A DNA stretch of 64,000 nt from Escarpia spicata (Eukaryota > Annelida > Polychaeta > Sabellida > Siboglinidae): the NCBI GenBank assembly GCA_963995525.1, contig OZ023206.1, forward strand, positions 72,142,490 through 72,206,489, read 5' to 3'. Position 1 is the first letter of the stretch, and the number at the start of each line of letters is the position of its first letter. Made by a program: the position numbers and the translations under genes. Of this stretch, positions 32,266 through 41,438 are shown piece by piece. A model generated the notes under the pieces. It ran no database searches. It saw only the letters and a list, made by a program, of their open reading frames with translations, and was not told the origin of the DNA.

Positions 32266-33570
32266 ATGGCGTTCGTAAAGACAGCGTGCGAGGGCGTGAA
32301 GGCCGAACTGGACCTGTTCACCGGACCGGTGACGCAGAAGAGCATCGAGAGCAGTTATCGGACCGCCTACCAACCGCTGACGGCTCTCGACGCCGGCGGT
32401 CCTATCGAGTTCCTCATTCCGGGGTCGGGTAACGACTATACGGACCTGGCGAGCCTTCAAACGTACGTCCTCTTCAAAGTGGTTCAGGGGGACGGTACCG
32501 ATCTGGCGGCCGGCACCAACGTGGCGCCGGTCAACAATTTCCTTCATTCGATGTTCAGTCAAATCGACGTGTCGCTGAACGGCACGCTCGTGACGCCGTC
32601 GACCAATACGTACGCGTACCGGGCCTACATCGAGACCCTGCTGAGTTACGGTAGCGACGCGAAACGATCGCATCTCACGGGGTCGTTGTGGTACAAAGAC
32701 AGCGCCGGACACATGAACGCGCGCGGGGACGATAACACCGGGTTCGTAGCGCGGCGCAATCTGACGGCGGCCAGCGCCGAGGTGGAGATGATGGGACACC
32801 TGCACGTCGACGCGTTTATGTTAAACCTCCTCCTACCGAGCGGCATCGACACAAAAATACGCATGGTCCAGTCGAAGGACGCGTTCGCGCTCTTGGGCGC
32901 GGCTGGCGCGCCGGGGTGGCGTATCGTGATACGCTCGATTTGCCTGTACGTCCGAAAAGTGAAGTTGAACCCGGAAGTCCAGCTGGGTCATATCAAAGCG
33001 TGGACTTTGGGAACGGCTAAGTTTCCGATGCGCCGCGTCGACTGCAAGTCGTTCTCGATAACCGCGGGTACGCTATCGCACACGCACGAGAACCTGTACA
33101 TGGGTGCAATTCCGAAACGTATAATCCTGATGATGATCGACAACGCTGCCTACAACGGAGACTACACTAGAAATCCGTTCAACGCGCATCACAACGACAT
33201 AACCTTCCTCGCGCTCAACGTCGACGGACGTCAAGTGCCGAGCAAGCCGCTGCAACCGGACTTTCCGCACCACCGGTACATACGAAGCTACATGAATCTC
33301 TTCGAGGCCACCGGAAAGGCGGGCGAGGACGAGGGGAACGACATATCGCGCTCGGACTTCGAGGCCGGCTACACCGTCTTCGCTTTCGACCTGACCCCCG
33401 ACTGCTGCGACGGGGACCATTTCAACGTCGTGCGTCAGGGGAGCGTGGGCGCTGAAATGCAGTTCTCGACGCCGCTACCCCGACCGGTGAACGTCGTCGT
33501 GTACGCGGAATTCGAGACGGTGATGGAAATCGATCGGACCCGAAACGTCCTGTACGACTGTACCTCGTAA
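32266..33570 (+). CDS. major capsid protein, double jelly roll
   Basis: 434 residues, typical for the Polinton hexon-like protein, which trimerises to form the icosahedral shell. Features seen: IEFLIPGSGNDYTDLASLQTYV-type first strands, an APVNNFLHSMFSQIDVSLNG block (about 87-105), YAYRAYIETLLSYG, a YKDSAGHM turn region, an MVQSKDAFALLG stretch and the final VVVYAEFETVMEIDRTRNVLYD, which matches the closing strand of this family. The start lies 2 bp after the pVI-like stop; the stop overlaps the protease start (TAATG at 33568-33572). No break is visible. Confidence 0.92.
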   Translation: MAFVKTACEGVKAELDLFTGPVTQKSIESSYRTAYQPLTALDAGGPIEFLIPGSGNDYTDLASLQTYVLFKVVQGDGTDLAAGTNVAPVNNFLHSMFSQIDVSLNGTLVTPSTNTYAYRAYIETLLSYGSDAKRSHLTGSLWYKDSAGHMNARGDDNTGFVARRNLTAASAEVEMMGHLHVDAFMLNLLLPSGIDTKIRMVQSKDAFALLGAAGAPGWRIVIRSICLYVRKVKLNPEVQLGHIKAWTLGTAKFPMRRVDCKSFSITAGTLSHTHENLYMGAIPKRIILMMIDNAAYNGDYTRNPFNAHHNDITFLALNVDGRQVPSKPLQPDFPHHRYIRSYMNLFEATGKAGEDEGNDISRSDFEAGYTVFAFDLTPDCCDGDHFNVVRQGSVGAEMQFSTPLPRPVNVVVYAEFETVMEIDRTRNVLYDCTS

Positions 33571-34031
33571 TGGATACGTTCCAACTGCTGCGTCGCCTCG
33601 AACTCGACGCGTACGCTAAACGCATCGTCCTCGGCGTCGTACCTAAAGACGCGCTACTTACCACCACCACCGCCACCACCACTTACCCGATGGCCTTCGT
33701 GTGCAATACCGACGACGGCGGCGAACCGGGGGAGCACTGGGTGGCCGTCTACGTCGACCGCCAAGGCGTCGGCGAGTACTTCGATTCGTACGGTCTCCCG
33801 CCGCTGCACGCCGACTTCCGCGCCTTCCTGCACCGACACTGCGGCGACGCGTGGACGTACAACGACAAGAGACTGCAGAGCGTCGTCTCTAACGTGTGCG
33901 GACAATATTGCGTCGCCTACCTACTCCTCCGATGTCGCGGCATGCCGTTGACGACGTTCCAGAACATATTCGGCACCAATCGGGTGGCCAATGACTGTCT
34001 CGTATTCGATTGGCTAAAACCACTGCATTAA
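33570..34031 (+). CDS. adenain-like cysteine protease
   Basis: 153 residues. Catalytic layout of the C5/adenain family: H56 in GEHWVAVYVD, D72 in YFDSYGLPP, Q103 in KRLQS and C110 in VCGQYCVAYLLL. In adenoviruses and Polintons this enzyme trims capsid and core precursors during maturation. The length is somewhat short compared with the about 200 residues of adenovirus protease but usual for Polintons. The start codon overlaps the capsid stop by one base. It is the last gene of the rightward cluster. Confidence 0.9.
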   Translation: MDTFQLLRRLELDAYAKRIVLGVVPKDALLTTTTATTTYPMAFVCNTDDGGEPGEHWVAVYVDRQGVGEYFDSYGLPPLHADFRAFLHRHCGDAWTYNDKRLQSVVSNVCGQYCVAYLLLRCRGMPLTTFQNIFGTNRVANDCLVFDWLKPLH

Positions 34032-34186
34032 CGCTTCGCTTTTACGTGTATAGTAGTAATAAAAAACAACGACGATGAAATGTACGCACTTGTGTTTGTT
34101 TTATTATTACCCTACCCTACATACATACATACAGAACCCTACCCCTAGGCGGCCCCCCACCCCTAGGGTAGGTTTAGTTATACGAG
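34032..34186. terminator. convergent poly(A) region
   Basis: AATAAA at 34059-34064 for the plus-strand cluster and AATAAA on the minus strand (TTTATT at 34100-34105) for the polymerase. Between them and the polymerase stop is a C-rich imperfect palindrome (CCTACCCCTAGG ... CCCTAGGGTAGG, about 34139-34173) and a CATA run. Repeat copies of the signals are at 46070-46075 and 46111-46116. Confidence 0.65.
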
Positions 34187-37100
34187 TTAGACGAGTATCG
34201 GCGCCGTGGTGACGCCGTCGTCGAGCACGCGGCGTTTAGCGTAGAAATAGCTGAACGCCGCGCGCTCTTGAACGTACGTCAACACGGACGAGTTTTTCAC
34301 TTGGAAACCGCGGTTCCAACCGACGCCGCTGCGTCGGTCGCGCAGTACGGCGAGAAAGTCGTGCTCGTCGATATCGTTCTGACGTTTACTCAATCCCTTC
34401 GTGCTGTACTTCGCGCCGCCGTCGCCGCCGAAGCAGTAGTACGTCTTACTGCACAGCGCCACGATTCCGTCGCCGCGCCACTCTTCTTTGAAGAGACCCG
34501 GCGTTCGACGATCGAATAGAAGACGGCGCGCGCAGCAGTCCCCACCCTCCCACGTCAGTCCGGCGACGCGGCGCCGTACGTACGCGTCGCAACATTCGGC
34601 TGGAAACCAGAGCGACCGATACCGGAAGTAGTGTTCGCGCAGCGCTTCCGGTACGAGCGCGTCGATGTCGTGACCCGCGAGGGCTATGTACGCCGAGTCG
34701 GTGTCCATATCGCAGTACTGGAAGAGCGGGCGTGGAATGTAGGCGTCGACGAAGTCGTAATAAAATTCGAGCATTCGTAATTTCGCGTATTGATACACGA
34801 AATAACCGATTTGAATCGGCAGGTCGTAGACGACGGTGCGCTTATTCAGCGCCACCTCGTACAGCTCGTCGTCGACGACGACGTCGAGTTGCCGGAAGCG
34901 ACGGTTGTTGACGAGTCGCGAGGCGCCTACCGACGTAGCGTACTTGATATCCCGGTGCCGATCGACGCGCGTAATCGTCTTCCCGTACGAACTGTTGCCG
35001 AGTAGTTTGAAGGTGTCGTCGATGATCGCTTTGTCGGGGTCGACGTCGCCCTCGCGTCGCGCCGTCGACACCGTATCGCCGAAACGACGAAAGCAGGCGA
35101 TCGGCGTGTACTCGATCACCTGGTAGATGCGCGCGACGACGAGCCCGTGCTCCAGATACCAGCGTAGGAGGGGCGTGGCGAGTACGATCGCCGTGCCGAA
35201 GTAGCTACCAACGAGCGTCCGTTGAGGTCGGGTGAGTAGATCGTGCGACTCGGCGTAGCGGCGCATGAACGGGCTGAGGTCGTCGCGCGCGATATCGACG
35301 TTCTTGAATACGGGCTGCATTTCGGCGAACTTAGCGCGCAGCGCTTCCGGCACGGCGATATCGCACTGCACGAGACCGAATAGAGAGCCGTCGCGTACAC
35401 CCGCCAGTATCGTCGAGTGCGTTACGCGCCTCGCGTCGGGTCGCGTCACGGGGGGTCTCACGGCTCGCCACTGGCACTCCCACATTTCGACGACGGCATC
35501 GACGTGGCGGCGCAGGTAGGACGTCACGGCGATCGTCGCGGCGTACAGAGTCGTCATCGGTTGACCGTTGACGGCGTTCGTCGTCACGTGCGTCTGGCAT
35601 ATCGGGCAGCCGTGAAAGAAACAACCGTGAAATTGATACGCCGTTCGCGTGGCGGCGCACCAACCGTCGACTCGGTACTTACCGATGCGCTTCTCGCGGC
35701 CGTTCAACTGGTGTCGTATAGGGGCGCCTATTCGTTCCGCTTCGTACGTCAACCACTCTACGGCCATACGACCGTAGCGGTGCACGTGTTCCGCTCGAAA
35801 GCCGTTCTCCGCGCGTCGGCGCGTGTACCAACCCGTCGGCATTTCCCGCATCATCGCCGATAGATAGAGACCGTTCGCGTCATAGCCTACTATCGAACGA
35901 CACGGGTTGTTACCGCCTCGAATCGACGTCACGCCGGCTTCGTGATGACGCGAGAAGATGATCGATGGACCGCCGACGATCTGCGACTGCAGTAGGCGGT
36001 GCAGGTCTTTGTTCGGTTCGTTGAACAGCGAGAAATGGATTGACGACGGCAGGTCGTTGAATAGGTACAACAACGTCAAACCCGGTACGCTGATGGCGTC
36101 CTTGAACATGTCGATGCGCTGACGGCGATAGAAGGCGAACTGCCGCTCGAGTGCCTCGAGAAACGGCGCCACATCTCGGTTATTATACCAGATTAGAAAA
36201 TCGCGCATCGTCGTAATGCACTCGTCGCGCCATGCCGTCGCACAAATTTCGTACGCCTCCGCGGAGATTCCCTCGCGTTTCAGGTGGCTGTAGAAAGTTT
36301 CGCGCGGCGGTAGGACGGTCTCGTCCAGGCGCGTCAACGCGTCGATATATTCGTACGGAAAGTACCCCTTGGTCGCCGCGCAGTCGTACGCTTTCAGATA
36401 GCGCTCGTAGCTGACACCGGGCGCGAGGTAATTAGTTATGTCCAGAAATTTCAACGTCGACGTCGTCAGGCACATGTAAGCGTTGTGTCGTTTAATCGTG
36501 AACGCCGACGATGTGTGCTGCGCGTCGTCGGTTATGAGCAGGGGGGTCAAGTACTTTTTGACGACATTCAAATCGTACTTACCGCTGTTGAAACCCAGTA
36601 CGGGCATTTGACGAAGGTGCGTCCACAGGCGGTCGGCGAGTGCGGCGTACGGTGACGCATCCTTGTCGGCGTCGTCACTTCGTCGCCGCCAGTCTTTATC
36701 GAGCGCTTCGATCGCCTCAAAGACCGCGTCGTAGCGGGGGCGTAGAACCGCGCACGCCGCCGCGCTCACGGCTTCCAGGTCATCGATGAGGCGACGCGCT
36801 AGGTCGGCCGAATCACCGGTCGTGACGTAACAGCGCGCCGCTTCGTGTCCGGGCACGTTCGACGCAACGCTCACGCTGAGCAGTTCGTGTCGCGCTAGCC
36901 ACCGACATTTATCGGTATCCGGCGGTAGCTCGTTGGCGGCGAAATAACATTCAAAATCGAATGTCGCGCGGTACGGATAGTAGCGCAGATCGTCGTCGCC
37001 GACGTCGATACCTTCGTCGTCGAGTCGTTGAAATACGGACGGCTTCGGTCGGTAGACGCCGCCGGGAAACACGTGACGAACACCGCCCTCGCACGTCGCT

Positions 37101-38260
37101 TCGTGACGTCGTAATAGTGACGGGTACTGCCAGAGGGAGTTGCCGCATTTCGAGCACTTGTACGTTTTCGCGTACGCGCGCAGGTCGATTATGTACGAAA
37201 AGTGATTCTCGTACAGGTTGACATTCAGGGTTGTGGGGTGCACTTCGAGCGATCGACGGACTAGTTCGGCGGCGCCAGTCGCCGTTAGTCGATAGACGAC
37301 GATGTTGATACCAAAAAGCGTCTCCACGCGTTCCAGTTCGTTCAGGCGCACGCCGGTCGGCGTCGGGGCGTAGCGCGCGCTCAGTTGTTTAGCTACTCGC
37401 GTTAAACGGGTTGTATTTAGGTTCCCCCTACCACCACCACCTTGCCGATGGATGGCAATGCATCGGAAGAGGCATAGAGTATCGTCGTAGGGCTTGCCTC
37501 CCCGATCGTTCGTCAACGCCACGACGTGCTTGTTGTTACGCACGTAGGCGGGGAGCGCGGCGCCAACGCACCCGATAGGATGGTTTAGGATGGCGTTCAC
37601 GAAGTAGGTGGCGTTCGTTACGAGCTCGACCACCCACCCCGAATCGGGGCGCTGCGCGAGGACGTACTGTAGTACGTCGGTCGTGCGCACGACATCGAGG
37701 AATCGTTCGAAAGAACGGCTATCGGTTACGAGGGCGGGTGTTTCGAGAAGGCGACCGCAGCAGTTACAGGACGAATGAAAATAGCGGTAACGACCCGACA
37801 CCTTGTGGCGTAACACGAAACCATAGCTTACGTTTATTTTAAACGCATTCTTTCGTTCGCTAAACATAACCCTCAGACGCGGTTCGAGCACCTGCGTACT
37901 CGTACAGGCGGTCATGCGATAGTTGTAGCGGGACTGTACGACACCGATCGCTACCGACGTCTCTATGCTACGTCGATGCTCGTCCAAGACGCGTTGAAGA
38001 GCGTCGGCTGATGGTGGCGGCGGTGGTGGTGGATTATCATTGGGCGGTAACGACACCGCCGGATGACCGCACCGTTCCCTCAGGTGTCGTAGCATCGCGG
38101 CGCGCGTACTGTACGTTACGCCGCATTTCGGACACTCTCGTCGCTTTACGCATAGCGCGTCATCGCCGCATCGTTTCGAACTCTTCGCGTGTCGCTCTAA
38201 CGCCGACTGTTTCAAGAAATAAGCACCGCATTTCGGACATTGCCACCTAGTAGGCGGCAT
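34187..38260 (-). CDS. protein-primed family B DNA polymerase with N-terminal zinc fingers
   Basis: 1357 residues. The N-terminus has two C2H2 fingers (CPKCGAYF...H, CPKCGVTY...H, about 8-64) and another at 369-390 (CSKCGNSL...H). A block between them (DDTLCLFRCIAIH, 259-271; ENHFSYIIDL, 351-360) has a Cys...His layout. The exonuclease has FDFECYF (434-440) and NSGKYD (558-563). The polymerase has motif A YDANGLYLS (793-801), motif B KLLGNSSYGK (1085-1094) and motif C DMDTDSAY (1184-1191), all intact, followed by a KTYYCFGG region. An HGCFFHGCPIC cluster (878-888) is typical of this group. In Polintons it copies the linear genome using a terminal protein. It faces the capsid genes. Confidence 0.95.
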   Translation of the reverse strand: MPPTRWQCPKCGAYFLKQSALERHAKSSKRCGDDALCVKRRECPKCGVTYSTRAAMLRHLRERCGHPAVSLPPNDNPPPPPPPSADALQRVLDEHRRSIETSVAIGVVQSRYNYRMTACTSTQVLEPRLRVMFSERKNAFKINVSYGFVLRHKVSGRYRYFHSSCNCCGRLLETPALVTDSRSFERFLDVVRTTDVLQYVLAQRPDSGWVVELVTNATYFVNAILNHPIGCVGAALPAYVRNNKHVVALTNDRGGKPYDDTLCLFRCIAIHRQGGGGRGNLNTTRLTRVAKQLSARYAPTPTGVRLNELERVETLFGINIVVYRLTATGAAELVRRSLEVHPTTLNVNLYENHFSYIIDLRAYAKTYKCSKCGNSLWQYPSLLRRHEATCEGGVRHVFPGGVYRPKPSVFQRLDDEGIDVGDDDLRYYPYRATFDFECYFAANELPPDTDKCRWLARHELLSVSVASNVPGHEAARCYVTTGDSADLARRLIDDLEAVSAAACAVLRPRYDAVFEAIEALDKDWRRRSDDADKDASPYAALADRLWTHLRQMPVLGFNSGKYDLNVVKKYLTPLLITDDAQHTSSAFTIKRHNAYMCLTTSTLKFLDITNYLAPGVSYERYLKAYDCAATKGYFPYEYIDALTRLDETVLPPRETFYSHLKREGISAEAYEICATAWRDECITTMRDFLIWYNNRDVAPFLEALERQFAFYRRQRIDMFKDAISVPGLTLLYLFNDLPSSIHFSLFNEPNKDLHRLLQSQIVGGPSIIFSRHHEAGVTSIRGGNNPCRSIVGYDANGLYLSAMMREMPTGWYTRRRAENGFRAEHVHRYGRMAVEWLTYEAERIGAPIRHQLNGREKRIGKYRVDGWCAATRTAYQFHGCFFHGCPICQTHVTTNAVNGQPMTTLYAATIAVTSYLRRHVDAVVEMWECQWRAVRPPVTRPDARRVTHSTILAGVRDGSLFGLVQCDIAVPEALRAKFAEMQPVFKNVDIARDDLSPFMRRYAESHDLLTRPQRTLVGSYFGTAIVLATPLLRWYLEHGLVVARIYQVIEYTPIACFRRFGDTVSTARREGDVDPDKAIIDDTFKLLGNSSYGKTITRVDRHRDIKYATSVGASRLVNNRRFRQLDVVVDDELYEVALNKRTVVYDLPIQIGYFVYQYAKLRMLEFYYDFVDAYIPRPLFQYCDMDTDSAYIALAGHDIDALVPEALREHYFRYRSLWFPAECCDAYVRRRVAGLTWEGGDCCARRLLFDRRTPGLFKEEWRGDGIVALCSKTYYCFGGDGGAKYSTKGLSKRQNDIDEHDFLAVLRDRRSGVGWNRGFQVKNSSVLTYVQERAAFSYFYAKRRVLDDGVTTAPILV

Positions 38261-38294
38261 ACTTTTTTTGTGCTGCTACTTTTTCGAATACCTC

Positions 38295-38302
38295 TATTTA
38301 TA
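38295..38302 (-). promoter_or_regulatory. TATA box of DNA polymerase gene, in a palindrome
   Basis: TATAAATA on the minus strand, 42 bp before the ATG. It is framed by the inverted hexamers TACCTC (38289-38294) and GAGGTA (38305-38310). Repeat copy at 50306-50313. Confidence 0.6.
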
Positions 38303-38337
38303 ACGAGGTACGGACATGCGCAGTGAGTGATGTAACG

Positions 38338-38652
38338 TGGGGGTGGTGGTTTTGTTAGGTAACGGGGTGGTGGTTTTGTTAAGTAACGGGGTGGTGGTTT
38401 TGTTAAGTAACGACTAATGATATTGAGGTACGGGACACACGTGGTGTGGTGGTTTTGTTAGCGATGCGTATGGGGTGGCGGTTTTGTTAAGTAACGACGC
38501 GTATGGGGTGGTGGTTTTGTTAAGTAACGACTAATGATATTAAGGTACACCACGTGGTGTGGTGGTTTTGTTAGGTGCGTATGGGGTGGCGGTTTTGTTA
38601 AGCATATGGGGTGGTGGTGGTTTGTTATGAGGGGGGTGGCGGTTTTGTTAAG
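38338..38652. repeat. G/T-rich iterated array upstream of the polymerase
   Basis: About ten degenerate copies of GGGGTGGTGGTTTTGTTAAG with TAACG, some spaced by GACTAATGATATTRAGGTAC and CACGTGGTG segments. It lies between the polymerase promoter and the early-gene poly(A) signal. It could be an enhancer or a replication-protein binding array. Repeat copy at 50349-50663. Confidence 0.8.
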
Positions 38653-38656
38653 TAAC

Positions 38657-38708
38657 TGTGTGTGTGTGTGTGTGTGTGTGAGTGTGTGTGTGTGTGTGTG
38701 GTGTGCGT
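38657..38708. repeat. GT microsatellite
   Basis: A (GT)n run with a single interruption. Repeat copy at 50668-50719; the lengths are equal in the two copies, notable for so mutable a sequence. Confidence 0.9.
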
Positions 38709-38817
38709 GTTTTAACTCGGAAACGGAACGTCCATTTTCAACGTTTTATTAAGCGTGTCGTACAACGAAAAGCGATATTAAGCAAATCAGCAGAATAGGC
38801 AGTAATGTTCATTTGAT

Positions 38818-38864
38818 TTAAAGGCCGCTTCTGCACTGTATGTAGACGTGCACTGCCGATTCTA
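38818..38864 (-). pseudogene. 3' end fragment of the early-gene last exon
   Basis: These 47 bp match 50829-50875, the last codons and stop of the early-gene terminal exon. The duplication edge cuts the exon here, so this copy lacks the rest of the gene. The poly(A) signal TTTATT (38745-38750) came along. Confidence 0.85.
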
Positions 38865-38951
38865 CGTACGACTAGGGATCGAAAGTCCGAATCCGTACGT
38901 CGGCCCTATCCGTGACTATATAAGCGGTAGCGGTTTTTATCGGTAGTAGTC

Positions 38952-39407
38952 ATGTTGTCATCGTCGGAACGTATAAAGTTTGGCGGTTCGCGCTCCTTCT
39001 TGTCGAATATGTACAGGTGCCGATTGACGGCGTACGGTCGGGTCTTCCGATCCGTCGAGCACGCCTATCAGTATAGGAAAGCGCTATTCAACGAAGACCT
39101 CGCATGCGCCGCGTGTATCAAAAGAGTGCGATCGCCCTACGCAGCGAAACGAATCAGTTACGGTATTCGAAAAAAGAGAACGGGAACCGAATGGAACGTC
39201 GTTAGGGTCGCCTGTATGAAGGGGCTGTTGATGAGTAAGTTCGGTGGGGAGTTGAAGGCCGAACTGTTGGCCACCGGGGACGCCGAATTGGTGGAGTGGG
39301 TGCCGAGTAGGGAGGGTTTCTGGGGTACCAGGATTGGTGACGTCGAGGGCGAGAACAAGCTCGGTAAACTGTTGATGGAGGTGCGCACCTTTTATAAAGA
39401 CGCGTAA
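38952..39407 (+). CDS. NADAR domain protein, copy 2
   Basis: Same 151 residues as the gene at 26941. Only 87 bp of upstream DNA were duplicated, but these include the TATA box at 38917-38924. What this copy lacks upstream is the terminal repeat and iterated motifs; it has copy 1's early-gene 3' fragment there instead, so its expression could differ. Confidence 0.9.
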   Translation: MLSSSERIKFGGSRSFLSNMYRCRLTAYGRVFRSVEHAYQYRKALFNEDLACAACIKRVRSPYAAKRISYGIRKKRTGTEWNVVRVACMKGLLMSKFGGELKAELLATGDAELVEWVPSREGFWGTRIGDVEGENKLGKLLMEVRTFYKDA

Positions 39408-39435
39408 AAAACATCAGCCAGTATCAGTCGTGAAA

Positions 39436-40071
39436 ATGGGCGGACCGTTGTTGAAGCATCCGTTTACGTGTATAGTATCAGGGCCTACGGGATGCGGTAA
39501 GACGACGTTCGTCGACCGTCTGATACGAAGCGCTATGATCGATCCGGCGCCCGAAAAAGTCCTGTGGTGTTACGGGCAGTGGCAGCCCGCCTACGCGTCT
39601 ATGTCTCCGGAAATAGAGTTCGTAGACGGCCTGCCGACTACGACGTATTTAGACGGTAAAAAGAGGACGCTTTTAGTACTCGACGACCTCATGGAGGAAG
39701 CCGATAGCGGGGTGACGGCGCTATTTACTAAAAAAAGTCATCATTGTAATACGTCGGTCGTACAACTCCGACAGAACATGTTTCCGAAAGGGAGCGAAAA
39801 CCGCACAATCAGCCTGAACGCCCAATTCCTGGCACTATTTAAGAACCCCCGAGACGTTGGTCAAGTAGGTCACCTTGCGAAACAGATGTATCCGGGAGAG
39901 GTCAAGTACATGATAGAGTCTTTCAAAGACGCGACGTCGACGGCGTACGGCTATCTCTTCGTCGACCTGAAACAGGAAACGGAAGAGTACATGCGCCTGC
40001 GTACGTGTATATTTCCGGACGACCCCCTTCAGTACGTCTACGTACGGAAGGGTGGTGGTGGTCAACTATAA
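39436..40071 (+). CDS. packaging ATPase, copy 2
   Basis: Identical protein to 27425-28060, with Walker A at residues 16-23 intact. Confidence 0.92.
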   Translation: MGGPLLKHPFTCIVSGPTGCGKTTFVDRLIRSAMIDPAPEKVLWCYGQWQPAYASMSPEIEFVDGLPTTTYLDGKKRTLLVLDDLMEEADSGVTALFTKKSHHCNTSVVQLRQNMFPKGSENRTISLNAQFLALFKNPRDVGQVGHLAKQMYPGEVKYMIESFKDATSTAYGYLFVDLKQETEEYMRLRTCIFPDDPLQYVYVRKGGGGQL

Positions 40072-40107
40072 GTAGAGAGGGACGTCGCCGCGTACGCATT
40101 AGTCGGT

Positions 40108-40521
40108 ATGACGGGAAGACGCGCGGTGGTAGCGGCGAAGCGACGACCGAAGGCGGCCACGACGACGTTTTCGGAGCAACGCCTGAAGAGACACATTTTC
40201 GCCCTGCAGTTGATGGATAGACAGAAGCGGAACGTAGATCTGCGAAAAGCCGTGCTCGCCCACTCGGAGGTCGGTCTCATATGTAGTCTATGCGATTGCG
40301 CGTACACTATTCTGAGAGGGAACGTGAAGGTGTCGCCGAAGCAGAAACGCGTGTTGACGAAATACAGAGATCACCTGCGTGACTTGGTCAACAAACGAAT
40401 TCCGGTGAAGCGGAAGCGAGCCATCTTGCAAACGGGGGCGGGTGGTTTTCTGACGGCCCTACTAGCGCCGATAGCGAGCACCGTTTTCCTGCCACTACTC
40501 AAACAGTTCATCGGGGGTTAA
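40108..40521 (+). CDS. small basic Polinton protein, copy 2
   Basis: Identical to 28097-28510. Confidence 0.75.
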   Translation: MTGRRAVVAAKRRPKAATTTFSEQRLKRHIFALQLMDRQKRNVDLRKAVLAHSEVGLICSLCDCAYTILRGNVKVSPKQKRVLTKYRDHLRDLVNKRIPVKRKRAILQTGAGGFLTALLAPIASTVFLPLLKQFIGG

Positions 40522-40524
40522 TCG

Positions 40525-41250
40525 ATGCAGTACGCGAAGAAGATGGCGTTGGTCGACCCGCGATTGGTGGAAAGTCTCCTTCAACCGCAGCAGCAGTCGA
40601 GCAGCAGCACCCCCCGATCACGTGTACTGAGTAGCCTGGACAGCGACATGAAAGATATTCTAGAGCGATCAGATTTATCCGAACGCGATAAGGTGGTGTC
40701 GTACAATCAGCTGCTGAGTCGCTACAACACTATAGAGGCGGCTCGAACGGCGCAACCGGTACGCGTGTCGATGGTCAACGCCGACGGCGGCGAGATACCG
40801 CCGCAGACCACGGCGGCGGCGCCACCATCGTCGGAGGCCGTAGAGCGCGAAATCGTAGCCAGCATGCCGAAAACGCTGAAAGGGAAGGCGAGTCTACTTA
40901 TTGCGAAAATGAAAGCCGATCCCTTGTGTCGATGGAACGAACGCGGCGAATTCGTGTACGACGGTGAAACGATCGCGGGGAGTAACATGGTCGATCTAGT
41001 GAACGATCTCATGCGAACGAGAACGAAGACGACGCAGCCCTTAGGATGGCGCGCTTTCGGGTTGAGTATGAAGGGTATGAACATTCCTATGGAGTTCGTC
41101 GGCAACCCGCGCTATCGGGAGTACATGGAGCGACGGCGGCGGCGGTCAAGAGAAGGAGAGGAGGAGACGGGATCGGTCAGTTCAGCGGGAAAGGCGGTGC
41201 GAAGACGACGTTCTAGAAAGAGAGCGTTGGACGGTTGGGAATCGATGTGA
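40525..41250 (+). CDS. conserved Polinton protein of unknown function, copy 2
   Basis: Identical to 28514-29239, including the low-complexity Ser/Gln stretches. Confidence 0.75.
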   Translation: MQYAKKMALVDPRLVESLLQPQQQSSSSTPRSRVLSSLDSDMKDILERSDLSERDKVVSYNQLLSRYNTIEAARTAQPVRVSMVNADGGEIPPQTTAAAPPSSEAVEREIVASMPKTLKGKASLLIAKMKADPLCRWNERGEFVYDGETIAGSNMVDLVNDLMRTRTKTTQPLGWRAFGLSMKGMNIPMEFVGNPRYREYMERRRRRSREGEEETGSVSSAGKAVRRRRSRKRALDGWESM

Positions 41251-41252
41251 CG

Positions 41253-41438
41253 ATGCCGTCAATACAACGAACGGTCGCCGTCGTCGGTCTCATCGTCATC
41301 ACGGTTATCGCTCTCTATATAATAGTCGTCGTTCGTCGATCGTCGTCGTCGTCGTCGTCATGGTGTCCGGGTGGAGTCGTCGTCGTCCAAAACGAAACCT
41401 TCGAAAACGAAACGACGATGACGACGACGCTGAACTGA
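41253..41438 (+). CDS. small membrane protein overlapping integrase, copy 2
   Basis: Identical to 29242-29427, with the same 79-bp overlap with the integrase frame. Confidence 0.5.
   Translation: MPSIQRTVAVVGLIVITVIALYIIVVVRRSSSSSSSWCPGGVVVVQNETFENETTMTTTLN

Larger units (their letters stand above)
26854..38864. repeat. 12,011-bp direct repeat, copy 1
   Basis: Matches 38865-50875 base for base at constant offset 12,011 wherever I compared. The only difference found is C at 30540 against T at 42551. The left edge is 87 bp before the NADAR start codon; the right edge is inside the last exon of the early gene. The two edges share no microhomology: the sequence reads ATTCTA|CGTACG at the junction. 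Confidence 0.95.

Noticed and set aside
31930..32805. 291-codon minus-strand frame across the pVI-like and capsid genes (also at 43941-44816)
   Set aside because: It lies antisense to a clear capsid gene; its composition reflects the GC-rich codons of the other strand, and it has no domain.
37441..38260. Polymerase N-terminal part as a separate gene
   Set aside because: The frame is continuous with the polymerase and N-terminal zinc fingers are usual for this group.
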